64,000 nt of DNA from Bradyrhizobium iriomotense (GTDB lineage Bacteria > Pseudomonadota > Alphaproteobacteria > Rhizobiales > Xanthobacteraceae), in assembly GCF_030160715.1 (NCBI RefSeq), contig NZ_BSOW01000003.1:310001-374000 (forward strand), in the 5' to 3' direction. Shown piece after piece: positions 9,386 through 17,668 of this stretch. Made by a program: the position numbers and the translations under genes. Numbering within the stretch: position 1 is the first letter of the stretch; each line of letters starts with the position of its first letter. The notes beneath the pieces are model-generated. The model saw nothing but the letters and a program-made list of their open reading frames with translations. It was not told the DNA's origin and made no database searches.

Positions 9386-9419
9386 TGCAATTTTTTGCAA
9401 GACGTGAAGAAATTTGCAA
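9386..9419. promoter_or_regulatory. candidate operator of the SorC-type regulator in the divergent promoter region
   Basis: TGCAA-N4-TTGCA at 9386-9399 is a perfect small palindrome, followed 13 bases later by a further TTTGCAA at 9413-9419. It lies between the divergently transcribed kinase operon and the regulator gene, where an autoregulated SorC-family protein would bind. The assignment is by position and symmetry only. Confidence 0.4.
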
Positions 9420-9440
9420 GCAGGCTTTTTCGCCGTGGTG

Positions 9441-10451
9441 ATGCAACCGGACAGGCTGGCGACGATTGACGGCGAAGCGTCGCTCGCGACACGCGCGGCT
9501 TGGCTCTATTTCGCCGCCGGACTGACCCAATCGGAGGTCGCCGACCGCCTCAACATCCAGAGCACCAAGGCGCACCGGCTGATCGCGCGCGCCAGCCGCG
9601 AGGGCATGATCCGCGTCTTCGTGGAGGGACCGGTCGCCGAATGCGTGGCGCTGGAAAACACGCTGGCCGAGCGTTACGGGCTCTCCTTTTGCCGCGTCGC
9701 GCCTGATCTCGGTGAGGGTGACCTTCCCCTGAAGGCGCTGGCGCTCGAAGGGGCGAGCTTCCTGCGGCAGATCCTCGAGCGCGGTGAGCACAAGATCATC
9801 GGCGTCGGCCATGGCCGCACGCTCGCCGCGATGGTGGAACAATTGCCGCAGACGCCGGCGCGCGGCGTGCAATTCGTGTCGCTGCTCGGCGGACTGACGC
9901 GGAAATTCGCCGCCAACCCGTTCGATGTCATCCATCGCCTCGCCGAGCGGACCGGCGCGGAGGCCTATCTTCTGCCGGTTCCCGTGTTCGCCAATTCGGT
10001 CGCCGACCGCGCGGTGCTGATGCAGCAATACGGCATCGCCGACGTGTTCGCGCTCGCTCGCAAAGCCTCGTTGCTGTTCGTCGGCATCGGCCAGATCCAC
10101 GCCGACGGCTTCCTGGTGTCGAGCGGCATGATCAAGCCGGACGAGGTCGTCGAGCTGAAGCGCGACGGCGCCTGCGCCGACCTGCTCGGCCATTTCTTCA
10201 ATGCCGAGGGGCGGGTACTCGATATCGACCTCTCGGCGCGCGCCACCTCGATGGAGGCGGCCGACTTACGGAAACACCGCATCGTCGCCATCGGCGGCGG
10301 ATTGGCCAAGGTCACGGCGCTGCGCGCAGTTTTGCGCAGCGGCCTCCTGCACGGCCTCATCATCGATGAGGTGACGGCGCAGGCACTCGCTACCGACAAG
10401 CCGGAGGCAACATCCGGCAAAACCAAGAACAAGGGTCGGAAGGGAAAGTAA
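9441..10451 (+). CDS. SorC/DeoR-type sugar-binding transcriptional regulator (EryD-like)
   Basis: The 336-residue protein has a short N-terminal helix-turn-helix (AGLTQSEVADRLNIQSTKAHRLIARA) and a long sugar-binding domain with the GVGHGRTLAAM phosphate-sugar loop. This is the architecture of SorC, LsrR and the erythritol regulator EryD. It ends in a basic Lys/Gly-rich tail. I use the ATG at 9441; a TTG at 9414 in frame would add nine residues of no family similarity. The gene diverges from the kinase operon and heads the long plus-strand transport and catabolic operon, so it probably represses both until a phosphorylated intermediate binds. A TGCAA palindrome upstream is the best candidate operator. 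Confidence 0.85.
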   Translation: MQPDRLATIDGEASLATRAAWLYFAAGLTQSEVADRLNIQSTKAHRLIARASREGMIRVFVEGPVAECVALENTLAERYGLSFCRVAPDLGEGDLPLKALALEGASFLRQILERGEHKIIGVGHGRTLAAMVEQLPQTPARGVQFVSLLGGLTRKFAANPFDVIHRLAERTGAEAYLLPVPVFANSVADRAVLMQQYGIADVFALARKASLLFVGIGQIHADGFLVSSGMIKPDEVVELKRDGACADLLGHFFNAEGRVLDIDLSARATSMEAADLRKHRIVAIGGGLAKVTALRAVLRSGLLHGLIIDEVTAQALATDKPEATSGKTKNKGRKGK

Positions 10452-10473
10452 ACGCGCACCATGGGAGGTTACT

Positions 10474-11913
10474 ATGTACGACCGCGAGAAGAATCTGTTC
10501 GATTCCTACGCCGGCAAACGTATCAGCCGGCGCGATCTACTGGACGGAGCCGCCAAGCTCGGCATCGCCGGCGTGGCGGCCAACGCAGCCTTCGCCTCGG
10601 CGATGTCGCGGGCGATGGCCGCGGACTTCAACTGGAAGGCCTATAGCGGCAAGTCCGTCAAGCTGCTGCTGAACAAGCATCCCTACGTCGATGCCATGAT
10701 CGGCGACCTCGAAGCGTTCAAGGCGCTGACTGGGATGAATGTCACCTACGACATCTTCCCGGAGGACGTGTATTTCGACAAGGTGACGGCGGCGCTGTCC
10801 TCGAAGTCGGATCAGTACGACGCCTTCATGACCGGCGCCTACATGACCTGGACCTACGGTCCGGCCGGCTGGATCGAGGACCTCAATACCTACATCAAGG
10901 ATCCCGCCAAGACCAATCCGGCGTTCGCCTGGGACGACGTGCTGCCGGGCCTGCGCTCCTCGACCGCATGGGACGGCGTTGCGGGCTCCGAGCTCGGCTC
11001 GGGCAAGGCCAAGCAGTGGTGCATCCCCTGGGGCTACGAGCTCAACAACATCGCCTACAACCGCAACATCTTCAGCAAGGTCGGCGTCAAGCCGCCGACC
11101 AACCTCGACGAGATGTTAGAGGTCGCCGCGAAGATCACCAAGGACGCGGGTGGTCCCTACGGCGTCGGCGTGCGCGGCTCGCGCTCCTGGGCGACCATCC
11201 ACCCGGGATTCCTCTCGGCCTATTCGAACTTCGGCCAGAAGGACTTTGTGATGGAGGGCGGCAAGCTGAAGGCCGCGATGAACACCAAGGCTTCGAAGGA
11301 CTTCCACGAGAAATGGGTCAAGATGATCCAGACCTCGGGGCCGAAGAACTGGTCGACTTACACCTGGTACCAGGTCGGCACCGACTTAGGGGCCGGCGCG
11401 TCCGGCATGATCTTCGACGCCGACATTCTCGGCTACTTCATGAACGGCGGCGACAACAAGGAGAAGGGCAATCTCGGCTATGCGCCGTTTGCCGCGAACC
11501 CGGCCGCCAAGGCGCCGACGCCGAACGTCTGGATCTGGTCGCTCGCAATGTCGAGCTTCTCCAAGCAGAAGGACGCGGCCTGGATGTTCATGCAATGGGC
11601 GGCCTCCGTCGAGCACGACCTGTTCGGCGCCCGCAAGATGGACTTCGTCAATCCGGTGCGCGCCTCGGTCTGGAAGGACTCGGAGTTCCGCGACCGCATC
11701 GCGAAATCCTATCCCGGCTATCTGGAGCAGCATGACGTCTCGGCCCCGGGCGCCAAGATCTACTTCACGGCGCAGCCGCTGTTCTTCGACCTGACCACCG
11801 AATGGGCGGCCTCGCTCCAGAAGATGGTCGCCAAGGAGATCAGCGTCGATGAAGGCCTCGACAAGCTCGCCGACAGCATCAACCGTCAGCTCAAGCAGGC
11901 AGGTCTAGGTTGA
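10474..11913 (+). CDS. ABC transporter sugar-binding protein (CUT1, solute-binding family 1)
   Basis: The 479-residue protein begins with a twin-arginine-like leader (SRRDLLDGAAKLGIAGVAAN) ending near AMAADF, so it is probably exported folded by Tat. The mature part has the family 1 pattern of ligand-binding strands (YDAFMTGAYMTWTYGPAGWIEDL, IPWGYELNNIAYNR). It should deliver a sugar or polyol to the two permeases encoded just downstream. GGGAGG lies eight bases before the ATG. It sits 22 bases after the SorC-type regulator and 123 bases before the first permease gene. The partner genes (two permeases, two ATPases) match the arrangement of rhizobial glycerol GlpPQ-ST-type importers, which is an analogy, not proof of the ligand. 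Confidence 0.88.
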   Translation: MYDREKNLFDSYAGKRISRRDLLDGAAKLGIAGVAANAAFASAMSRAMAADFNWKAYSGKSVKLLLNKHPYVDAMIGDLEAFKALTGMNVTYDIFPEDVYFDKVTAALSSKSDQYDAFMTGAYMTWTYGPAGWIEDLNTYIKDPAKTNPAFAWDDVLPGLRSSTAWDGVAGSELGSGKAKQWCIPWGYELNNIAYNRNIFSKVGVKPPTNLDEMLEVAAKITKDAGGPYGVGVRGSRSWATIHPGFLSAYSNFGQKDFVMEGGKLKAAMNTKASKDFHEKWVKMIQTSGPKNWSTYTWYQVGTDLGAGASGMIFDADILGYFMNGGDNKEKGNLGYAPFAANPAAKAPTPNVWIWSLAMSSFSKQKDAAWMFMQWAASVEHDLFGARKMDFVNPVRASVWKDSEFRDRIAKSYPGYLEQHDVSAPGAKIYFTAQPLFFDLTTEWAASLQKMVAKEISVDEGLDKLADSINRQLKQAGLG

Positions 11914-12036
11914 ACTGTCTCCATTGACGCCTTTCGTGGTGCCTTTATTCCTCCGCGCCACGACGACCCGCCGGTTCGGAGCGCCTACCCGATCCGGGCC
12001 GGCGGTGTTGCAGTGAGTTTGTGATCCCGTATCATC

Positions 12037-12969
12037 ATGAGCATGGTTCAACTCCTTCAGACCAACGCGCTTCCGCGCCGCACCACGAGGCTGCGCGGGC
12101 GTATGCTGCCTTACCTGCTGAGCCTGCCGGCTCTGCTGGTCTGCATCGCCATCCTCGTGCCGTTCGTGACGGCCGCGGTCTATTCGCTCCAGCGCTACCG
12201 GCTGAACCTGCCGTACCTGCGCGGCTTCATCGGTGTCGACAATTACATCGACTTCCTCTCCGATCCCGCCTTCTGGAATACGCTGCGCATCTCGCTCGTC
12301 TATACCGCCTTGACGGTGGTGCTCGAGCTTCTGCTCGGCCTTGGCATCGCCTTGCTCCTGCGGCGGCCGACGCGCGTCCACAATGCGGTGTCGATCGTGC
12401 TTTTGCTGCCGCTGATGACGGCGCCAGCGATCGCCGCGCTGATGTGGAAGCTGATGACCAATCCGAGCTTTGGCATCCTGTCCTACCTGGTCAGCCTGTT
12501 CGGCGTGCACGACTTCAAATGGGCGTCGGATCCGTCGAGCGCGCTGTTCACGGTCGTGCTGGTCGACGTCTGGGTCTACACGCCCTTCATCATGATCCTG
12601 CTGCTCGCCGGCCTGCGCTCGTTGCCGCGCCAGCCGTTCGAGGCCGCGGCGCTCGACGGCGTTCCGGCAAGCTTCGTGTTCTTCCGCATCACGCTGCCGA
12701 TGCTCGCGCCCTACATCATCACGGCCTCGCTGTTCCGCCTGCTCGACTCCATCCAGCAGTTCGACATCATCTATGCGATGACGCAGGGCGGGCCCGGTGA
12801 CCGGCTGATGGTGTTCCAGGTCCAGGCGTATCTCGAATTCTTCCAGTACACCAATGTCGGCCGCTCGGCGGCGCTGCTGATGATCCTCTGGCTGATCACC
12901 AACATCCTGTCGAACATCTTCATCAAGAACTGGCTGCGGCTGCGCGCACGCGCCCATGGTCACGCGTAA
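12037..12969 (+). CDS. ABC sugar transporter permease 1 (MalF-like)
   Basis: A 310-residue inner-membrane protein with six predicted hydrophobic segments, the first beginning at LLSLPALLVCIAILVP. The cytoplasmic coupling helix (EAA loop) is visible as FEAAALDGVPASFVFFRITLP. It forms the translocation path with the second permease, 17 bases downstream. No strong ribosome site precedes the ATG at 12037, which is odd given the good sites of its neighbours, so expression may rely on the upstream gene or on a short leader in the 123-base gap. The substrate is that of the preceding binding protein. Confidence 0.9.
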   Translation: MSMVQLLQTNALPRRTTRLRGRMLPYLLSLPALLVCIAILVPFVTAAVYSLQRYRLNLPYLRGFIGVDNYIDFLSDPAFWNTLRISLVYTALTVVLELLLGLGIALLLRRPTRVHNAVSIVLLLPLMTAPAIAALMWKLMTNPSFGILSYLVSLFGVHDFKWASDPSSALFTVVLVDVWVYTPFIMILLLAGLRSLPRQPFEAAALDGVPASFVFFRITLPMLAPYIITASLFRLLDSIQQFDIIYAMTQGGPGDRLMVFQVQAYLEFFQYTNVGRSAALLMILWLITNILSNIFIKNWLRLRARAHGHA

Positions 12970-12986
12970 GGGCGAAGGAGGCGGCG

Positions 12987-13844
12987 ATGGATCATTCCAG
13001 TCTCGCAGGTCGCATCTTCCGAGGCGTGGCGCTGGCGCTGGTGCTCGTCTTCTTCATGTTCCCGATCGTCTGGATCCTCATGATGTCGTTCCAGACGAAC
13101 GAGCAGATCCTGCGGATTCCGCCGCGGATCCTGTTCGAGCCGACGCTCGCCAATTACCAGGCACTGATCTCCGGCCATTTGCGCACGACCGCCGGTAATC
13201 TCGAAATCTCCTTCATGCGCAACCTCATGAACAGCTTCGTGCTGTCGAGTGCGGCAGTGCTGCTGGCGCTGCTGCTCGGTGTGCCCGCGGCCTACGCCTT
13301 TGCGCGGTTCAAGTTTCGCCTCGGCGAGAGCATCGCATTCACGCTGCTGTCGTTCCGCTTCGCGCCGCCTCTGCTCGTGCTGCTGCCGTTGTCGCTCTAC
13401 TATCAGCAGCTCGGGCTCAACGACACCTATTTCGGCATCGTCTGGGTCTATCAGCTCATCGCGCTACCCCTGATCCTGTGGATCGTGCGCGGCTATTTCG
13501 AGGACATCAGCCCGGACATCGAGCATGCCTATCGGCTCGCCGGCCATTCCTGGCGCGAGGCCTTCACGCGCATCGCGGTGCCGCTCGCCGGTCCTGGCAT
13601 CGCGGCGGCGGGATTGTTGTCCTTCATCTTCTGCTGGAACAATTTCGTCTTCGCGCTGATCCTGGCCTCCGCCGACAAGCAGCCTGTGACCGTGGGCGCG
13701 CTCGCCTTCGTCACGGCGTCCGGCATCCAGTACGGCCAGATCGCAGCCGCCATCGTGCTCTCGGTGACGCCGACGCTGCTGCTCGCGCTCTATGCGCAGC
13801 GCTATCTGGTCGAGGGTCTCTCGCTCGGCGCGGTGAAAGGCTGA
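12987..13844 (+). CDS. ABC sugar transporter permease 2 (MalG-like)
   Basis: A 285-residue membrane protein with six hydrophobic segments, a MalG-type N-terminal segment (FFMFPIVWILMMSFQTNEQI) and an EAA-loop at EHAYRLAGHSWREAFTRIAVP. It pairs with the permease encoded upstream. A strong GGAGG lies before the ATG at 12987. The ATPase gene starts three bases after the stop, so the two are surely cotranscribed. The family imports sugars and polyols. Confidence 0.9.
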   Translation: MDHSSLAGRIFRGVALALVLVFFMFPIVWILMMSFQTNEQILRIPPRILFEPTLANYQALISGHLRTTAGNLEISFMRNLMNSFVLSSAAVLLALLLGVPAAYAFARFKFRLGESIAFTLLSFRFAPPLLVLLPLSLYYQQLGLNDTYFGIVWVYQLIALPLILWIVRGYFEDISPDIEHAYRLAGHSWREAFTRIAVPLAGPGIAAAGLLSFIFCWNNFVFALILASADKQPVTVGALAFVTASGIQYGQIAAAIVLSVTPTLLLALYAQRYLVEGLSLGAVKG

Positions 13845-13847
13845 TAC

Positions 13848-14954
13848 ATGGCGCGTCTCGAACTCAATTCCGTCGGCAAGGCGTTCGGCGCGGTGCGTTG
13901 CGCCAACGACCTGTCGCTCATCGTCGAGCCCGGCGAGATCGTCGCGGTGTTCGGGCCCTCGGGGAGCGGCAAGACCGTGCTGCTGCGCATGATCGCGGGC
14001 ATGTTCGAGCCCGACGAGGGCGACATCCTGGTTGGTGGCCGCTCAATCATCGGCGCACCGCCGGAGCATCGCGGCGTCGGCATGGCCTTCCAGAACTTTG
14101 CGCTGTTCCCGCACATGAGCGCGCAGGACAACATCGCGAGCGGTCTGCGGGCGAAGGCGGCAGGTGGTGAGGTGACTTCGCGGGTCAACTCGATCAGCCG
14201 TCTTCTGAAGATCGAGCATGTGCTCGGCCATATGCCGCGCGAATTGTCGAACGGGCAGAAGCAGCGCACCGCGCTGGCGCGCGCCCTGATCGGCAATCCG
14301 GAGGTGCTGCTGCTGGACGATCCCTTGCGCAACGTCGACGCCAAACTGCGCTACGAGATGCGCCTCGAGTTGCCGAGCCTGTTGCGTCGGAGCTCCGCCG
14401 CGGTGCTCTACGTCACCCAGGACTATCGCGAAGCGATGGCGATCGCGGACCGCATTGCGGTGCTGATCGAGGGCCGTCTCGTCCAGGTCGCGCGCCCCGA
14501 AGAAATCTACGCTCGGCCAGCCTCCGTTGCGGTGGCGCGCCTGTTCGGCGATCCCAGCATCAACCTCGCCGAGGTCACGCCGCGCGCCGAGCAGGGCGCG
14601 CTGACCGCCGAAGTGGCCGGGACGCGTGTGCGTCTCGAGTCCCCCGACCGGCAACCGGCCGATTACGGCGCGTGCTGGCTCGGCGTTCGTCCGGACGATC
14701 TCACGGTCGCGCGCACAGCCGGCGAGGGCGCGATCCCGGCCCGCATCGTCGCAATCACGCCGATGCATGAGCGGGCCGTGCTGCTGCTGCGTTTTGCCGA
14801 CGGCATCGAATGGCTCGCCGCGCTGCCACCGGATGCTGCGGTGGGGAGTGCCGAAGACAGCGTCTTCGTCCGCTTTGCGCCGGAGGCGGCGCTCCTGTTC
14901 GACCGTGCGAGCGGCTTGCGCATCGGCCTGCCGCCACGGCGGCAGGCGGCGTGA
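13848..14954 (+). CDS. ABC transporter ATP-binding protein 1 with degenerate catalytic residues (GlpS-like)
   Basis: A 368-residue MalK/UgpC-type ATPase with a C-terminal TOBE-like region. Walker A (GPSGSGKT, 36-43) and the Q-loop (Gln82) are normal. Three other motifs depart from consensus: the signature reads LSNGQ (133-137) in place of LSGGQ, the catalytic Glu after Walker B is Asp158 (LLLDDP) and the switch His is Gln191 (VTQDYREA). This protein should bind ATP but hydrolyse it poorly at its own site. It is paired with a second, different ATPase 15 bases downstream, so the importer probably has one regulatory and one catalytic nucleotide site. Rhizobial glycerol importers GlpS/GlpT show a comparable two-ATPase design. 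Confidence 0.88.
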   Translation: MARLELNSVGKAFGAVRCANDLSLIVEPGEIVAVFGPSGSGKTVLLRMIAGMFEPDEGDILVGGRSIIGAPPEHRGVGMAFQNFALFPHMSAQDNIASGLRAKAAGGEVTSRVNSISRLLKIEHVLGHMPRELSNGQKQRTALARALIGNPEVLLLDDPLRNVDAKLRYEMRLELPSLLRRSSAAVLYVTQDYREAMAIADRIAVLIEGRLVQVARPEEIYARPASVAVARLFGDPSINLAEVTPRAEQGALTAEVAGTRVRLESPDRQPADYGACWLGVRPDDLTVARTAGEGAIPARIVAITPMHERAVLLLRFADGIEWLAALPPDAAVGSAEDSVFVRFAPEAALLFDRASGLRIGLPPRRQAA

Positions 14955-14969
14955 GGGGAGCGGACGATC

Positions 14970-16085
14970 ATGGCCATGCTCGAAATCCAGAACGTCGACA
15001 AGGTCTACCGCAGCCGCGGTAAGGCCCCCGTGCACGCCGTGCGCGCGCTCGACATGGCGGTGAAGAAGGGCGAGATCGTTGCTCTCTTGGGCTCCTCGGG
15101 TTGCGGCAAGACCTCGACCCTGCGCATGATCGCGGGATTTGAGAGCGTGACCTCGGGCGCAATCGCGCTGTCGCAGCGGCGGATCGACGAACTGCCACCG
15201 GCGAAGCGCAAAGTGGCGATGGCCTTCGAGGGCTATTCGCTCTATCCGCCGTTGACGGTGCGCGAGAACATCGCCTTCGCGCTCAAGGCGCAGCAGCTCT
15301 CGCGCAGCGAAATCTCGCGCCGGGTCGAAGCGATTGCGCGACTGGTCGAGATTGAAGACATCCTCGACAGTTTTCCGCGTGCCATCTCGGGCGGGCAGCA
15401 GCAGCGCGTGTCGCTGGCGCGTGCCTTGGTGCGCGATGCCGACCTCTATCTGCTCGACGAGCCCATGGGTCAGCTCGAGCCGCAACTGCGTGCCGTGCTG
15501 CGCGGCCGGATCAAGGGGCTGCTCGCCGAGCGCGGCATGACGGCGATCTTCGTCACCCATGACCAGACCGAGGCGAGCGCGCTCGCCGATCGCATCGCGG
15601 TGATGGAGGACGGCGTTCTTCAGCAATTTGCCAGCGAAAAGGAGTTGAAGAACCGTCCGGCCAATCTGTTCGTCGCCAGCTTCATCGGCGAGCCGCCGAT
15701 GAATTTGCTGGAGACGGAGGTTGCAGCCGCCGACGGCGGGTTCCGCCTGTCGGTCGGCTCCGATATCGCATTCCAGATTCCGGGCGATACGCTCGATCAC
15801 GCCGCGCGGCAGGCGCTTGCGCAGACCAAGCGGGTCCGGATCGGCATCCGGCCGCAGAAGGTCGCGGTCGGGACGGGCGACGTCCGCGTGCGCGTGGTCT
15901 CCAATCAATGGCTCGGGGACCAGTCGCATGTCGCGGGCGAGTGTGCCGGCCACCTCCTGATCGCGGTGACGCCAAGCCGGATCGCGGCGCGGCCGGGCGA
16001 CGTCATTCCGTTCGCGCTGGAGCCGCGCCATCTCCACATCTTCGGGGCCGACGGCGCCTGCATTCGCCATGCGGAGGGAGGCTGA
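14970..16085 (+). CDS. ABC transporter ATP-binding protein 2 (GlpT-like)
   Basis: A 371-residue partner ATPase. Walker A (GSSGCGKT, 41-48), signature ISGGQ, Walker B with the catalytic Glu164 and switch His197 (VTHDQTEA) are intact. The Q-loop glutamine is replaced by Glu87 (AFEGYSLYPP) and the D-loop Asp by Glu170 (GQLE). The departures are the complement of those in ATPase 1, so in a heterodimer each composite site gets a different mix. AGGGGAG precedes the ATG. The C-terminal TOBE-like part (about 250-370) is present and could carry regulation. The next gene, the EryA-like kinase, begins two bases after the stop. Confidence 0.88.
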   Translation: MAMLEIQNVDKVYRSRGKAPVHAVRALDMAVKKGEIVALLGSSGCGKTSTLRMIAGFESVTSGAIALSQRRIDELPPAKRKVAMAFEGYSLYPPLTVRENIAFALKAQQLSRSEISRRVEAIARLVEIEDILDSFPRAISGGQQQRVSLARALVRDADLYLLDEPMGQLEPQLRAVLRGRIKGLLAERGMTAIFVTHDQTEASALADRIAVMEDGVLQQFASEKELKNRPANLFVASFIGEPPMNLLETEVAAADGGFRLSVGSDIAFQIPGDTLDHAARQALAQTKRVRIGIRPQKVAVGTGDVRVRVVSNQWLGDQSHVAGECAGHLLIAVTPSRIAARPGDVIPFALEPRHLHIFGADGACIRHAEGG

Positions 16086-16087
16086 CC

Positions 16088-17668
16088 ATGCCGGCCTCGC
16101 CGCAGCGCGACGTGATCATCGGCATCGATGCCGGCACGTCTCTGATCAAGAGCGTGGCGTTCACGCATGACGGGCGGCAGCTCAGCGGTTTCTCCCTGCC
16201 CAATACATACATGACATCGCCCGGCGGCCACGTCGAGCAGGACATGTCGCGGACCTGGACCGACACGGTTGCCGCGTTGCGCGGGCTGGTGGCGGCCGTG
16301 CCGGATATCTCCCGGCGTCTCGCGGCGATCGCGGTCACGGGGCAGGGCGACGGCACCTGGCTCATCGACGATGACGGCCGCCCGGTCGCGCCGGCGCTGC
16401 TGTGGCTGGATTCCCGCGCCGCCGGCCTTGTCGAAGGGATCCGCTCCAGCGAGCGCAATGCCGCGCTCTACCGGCGCACCGGCTCCGGACTCAACGCCTG
16501 CCAGCAAGGGCCGCAACTCGCCTGGCTGCAGGCGCATGCGCCCGAGACGCTGTCGCGAGCAAGGACGGCCTTTCACTGCAAGGATTGGCTCTACTTCCTG
16601 CTCACCGGGCAGCGCGCGACCGATCCATCGGAATCGACCTTTACCTGCGGCGATTTCCGCAAGCGCCGCTTCGATGCGGAGACTGCGCGCCTGATCGGCA
16701 TCGCCGATTGCGCGGCCCTGTTTCCCGAGGTCGTCGACGGGGTCACGACCACACATCCGCTGAGTGCGGCTGCCGCCGTCGAGACCGGACTGCCTGAGGG
16801 CGTGCCGGTCTCGCTCGGCTATGTCGATGTGGTCTGCAACGCGCTCGGCGCCGGCCTCTACGATCCGGCTCCCGATGTCGGCTGCACCATCATCGGGTCG
16901 ACCGGCATGCATATGCGTCTCGCCACCAGCGCCGATGCGGTCACGCTGAACGCTGAGGCAACCGGCTACACCATGCCGTTCCCGGTTGCCGGTCACTATA
17001 CGCAGATGCAGTCCAACATGGCGGCGACGCTCAATATCGACTGGCTGCTCGATCTCGCGCGCGACCTCTTGGCCACCGAGGGCGTCGTGCGTTCTCGCGC
17101 CGACCTGATCCGCCGACTGGATGAGAAGGTGTTGGCTGCAAAGGCCGGCGAGCTCTTGTTCCATCCCTTCATCTCCGATGCCGGCGAGCGCGGGCCCTTC
17201 GTTGCGCACGAGGCTTGCGCGCAGCTGATCGGTCTGCGGTCGCGCCACGGCTATTGGGACCTGATGCGCGCCGTGATGGAAGGGCTCGCCTTCGCCGCGC
17301 GCGATTGCTATGCCGCGATGGGCACGTTGCCAGGCGAGGTGCGGATCACCGGCGGCGCTGCGCGCAGCCGCGCGCTCGGGGCCATCCTTGGCGCGGTGCT
17401 CGAATGTAAAGTGCGCGTTTGCAGCCGCGGCGAAGCCGGGGCTGGAGGGGCTGCGATGATCGCAGCCGTCGCAACGGGACTTTATCCGGATATGACGGCC
17501 TGCGCGGAGGATTGGGTGAGACCGTATTTGAACGAACCGCAGACGCCGGATCCGGCGTTGGCCGCGCGCTATGCGAAAATGTTCCCGGCCTATCTGGAGG
17601 CGAGGCTCGCGGGGCGGCCGGTCTGGAAGCAGCTTGCCGCGCTGCGTGCGGGAGCCGGTCATGTCTAG
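16088..17668 (+). CDS. EryA-like FGGY carbohydrate kinase (erythritol/tetritol kinase type)
   Basis: A 526-residue full-length FGGY kinase. The ATP-fold motif IGIDAGTSLIKSVAF, the substrate region VTGQGDGTWLIDDDGRP, LHCKDWLY-like FHCKDWLYFLLTG, CTIIGSTGMHM and the C-terminal RITGGAARSRALG are all in place. As remembered, these segments follow Brucella erythritol kinase EryA closely, more so than glycerol or xylulose kinases. EryA phosphorylates erythritol on C4. I start at the ATG at 16088, two bases after the ATPase stop; longer in-frame starts lie inside the ATPase gene. Its end overlaps the hydroxyacid dehydrogenase start by eight bases. A GlpD/EryB-like dehydrogenase four genes on would oxidise the product. 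Exact polyol specificity is inferred. Confidence 0.85.
   Translation: MPASPQRDVIIGIDAGTSLIKSVAFTHDGRQLSGFSLPNTYMTSPGGHVEQDMSRTWTDTVAALRGLVAAVPDISRRLAAIAVTGQGDGTWLIDDDGRPVAPALLWLDSRAAGLVEGIRSSERNAALYRRTGSGLNACQQGPQLAWLQAHAPETLSRARTAFHCKDWLYFLLTGQRATDPSESTFTCGDFRKRRFDAETARLIGIADCAALFPEVVDGVTTTHPLSAAAAVETGLPEGVPVSLGYVDVVCNALGAGLYDPAPDVGCTIIGSTGMHMRLATSADAVTLNAEATGYTMPFPVAGHYTQMQSNMAATLNIDWLLDLARDLLATEGVVRSRADLIRRLDEKVLAAKAGELLFHPFISDAGERGPFVAHEACAQLIGLRSRHGYWDLMRAVMEGLAFAARDCYAAMGTLPGEVRITGGAARSRALGAILGAVLECKVRVCSRGEAGAGGAAMIAAVATGLYPDMTACAEDWVRPYLNEPQTPDPALAARYAKMFPAYLEARLAGRPVWKQLAALRAGAGHV

Noticed and set aside
14043..16070. A 675-codon minus-strand open frame across the two ATPase genes
   Set aside because: The plus-strand ATPase genes are certain; the opposite frame has no recognisable motif and spans two genes.
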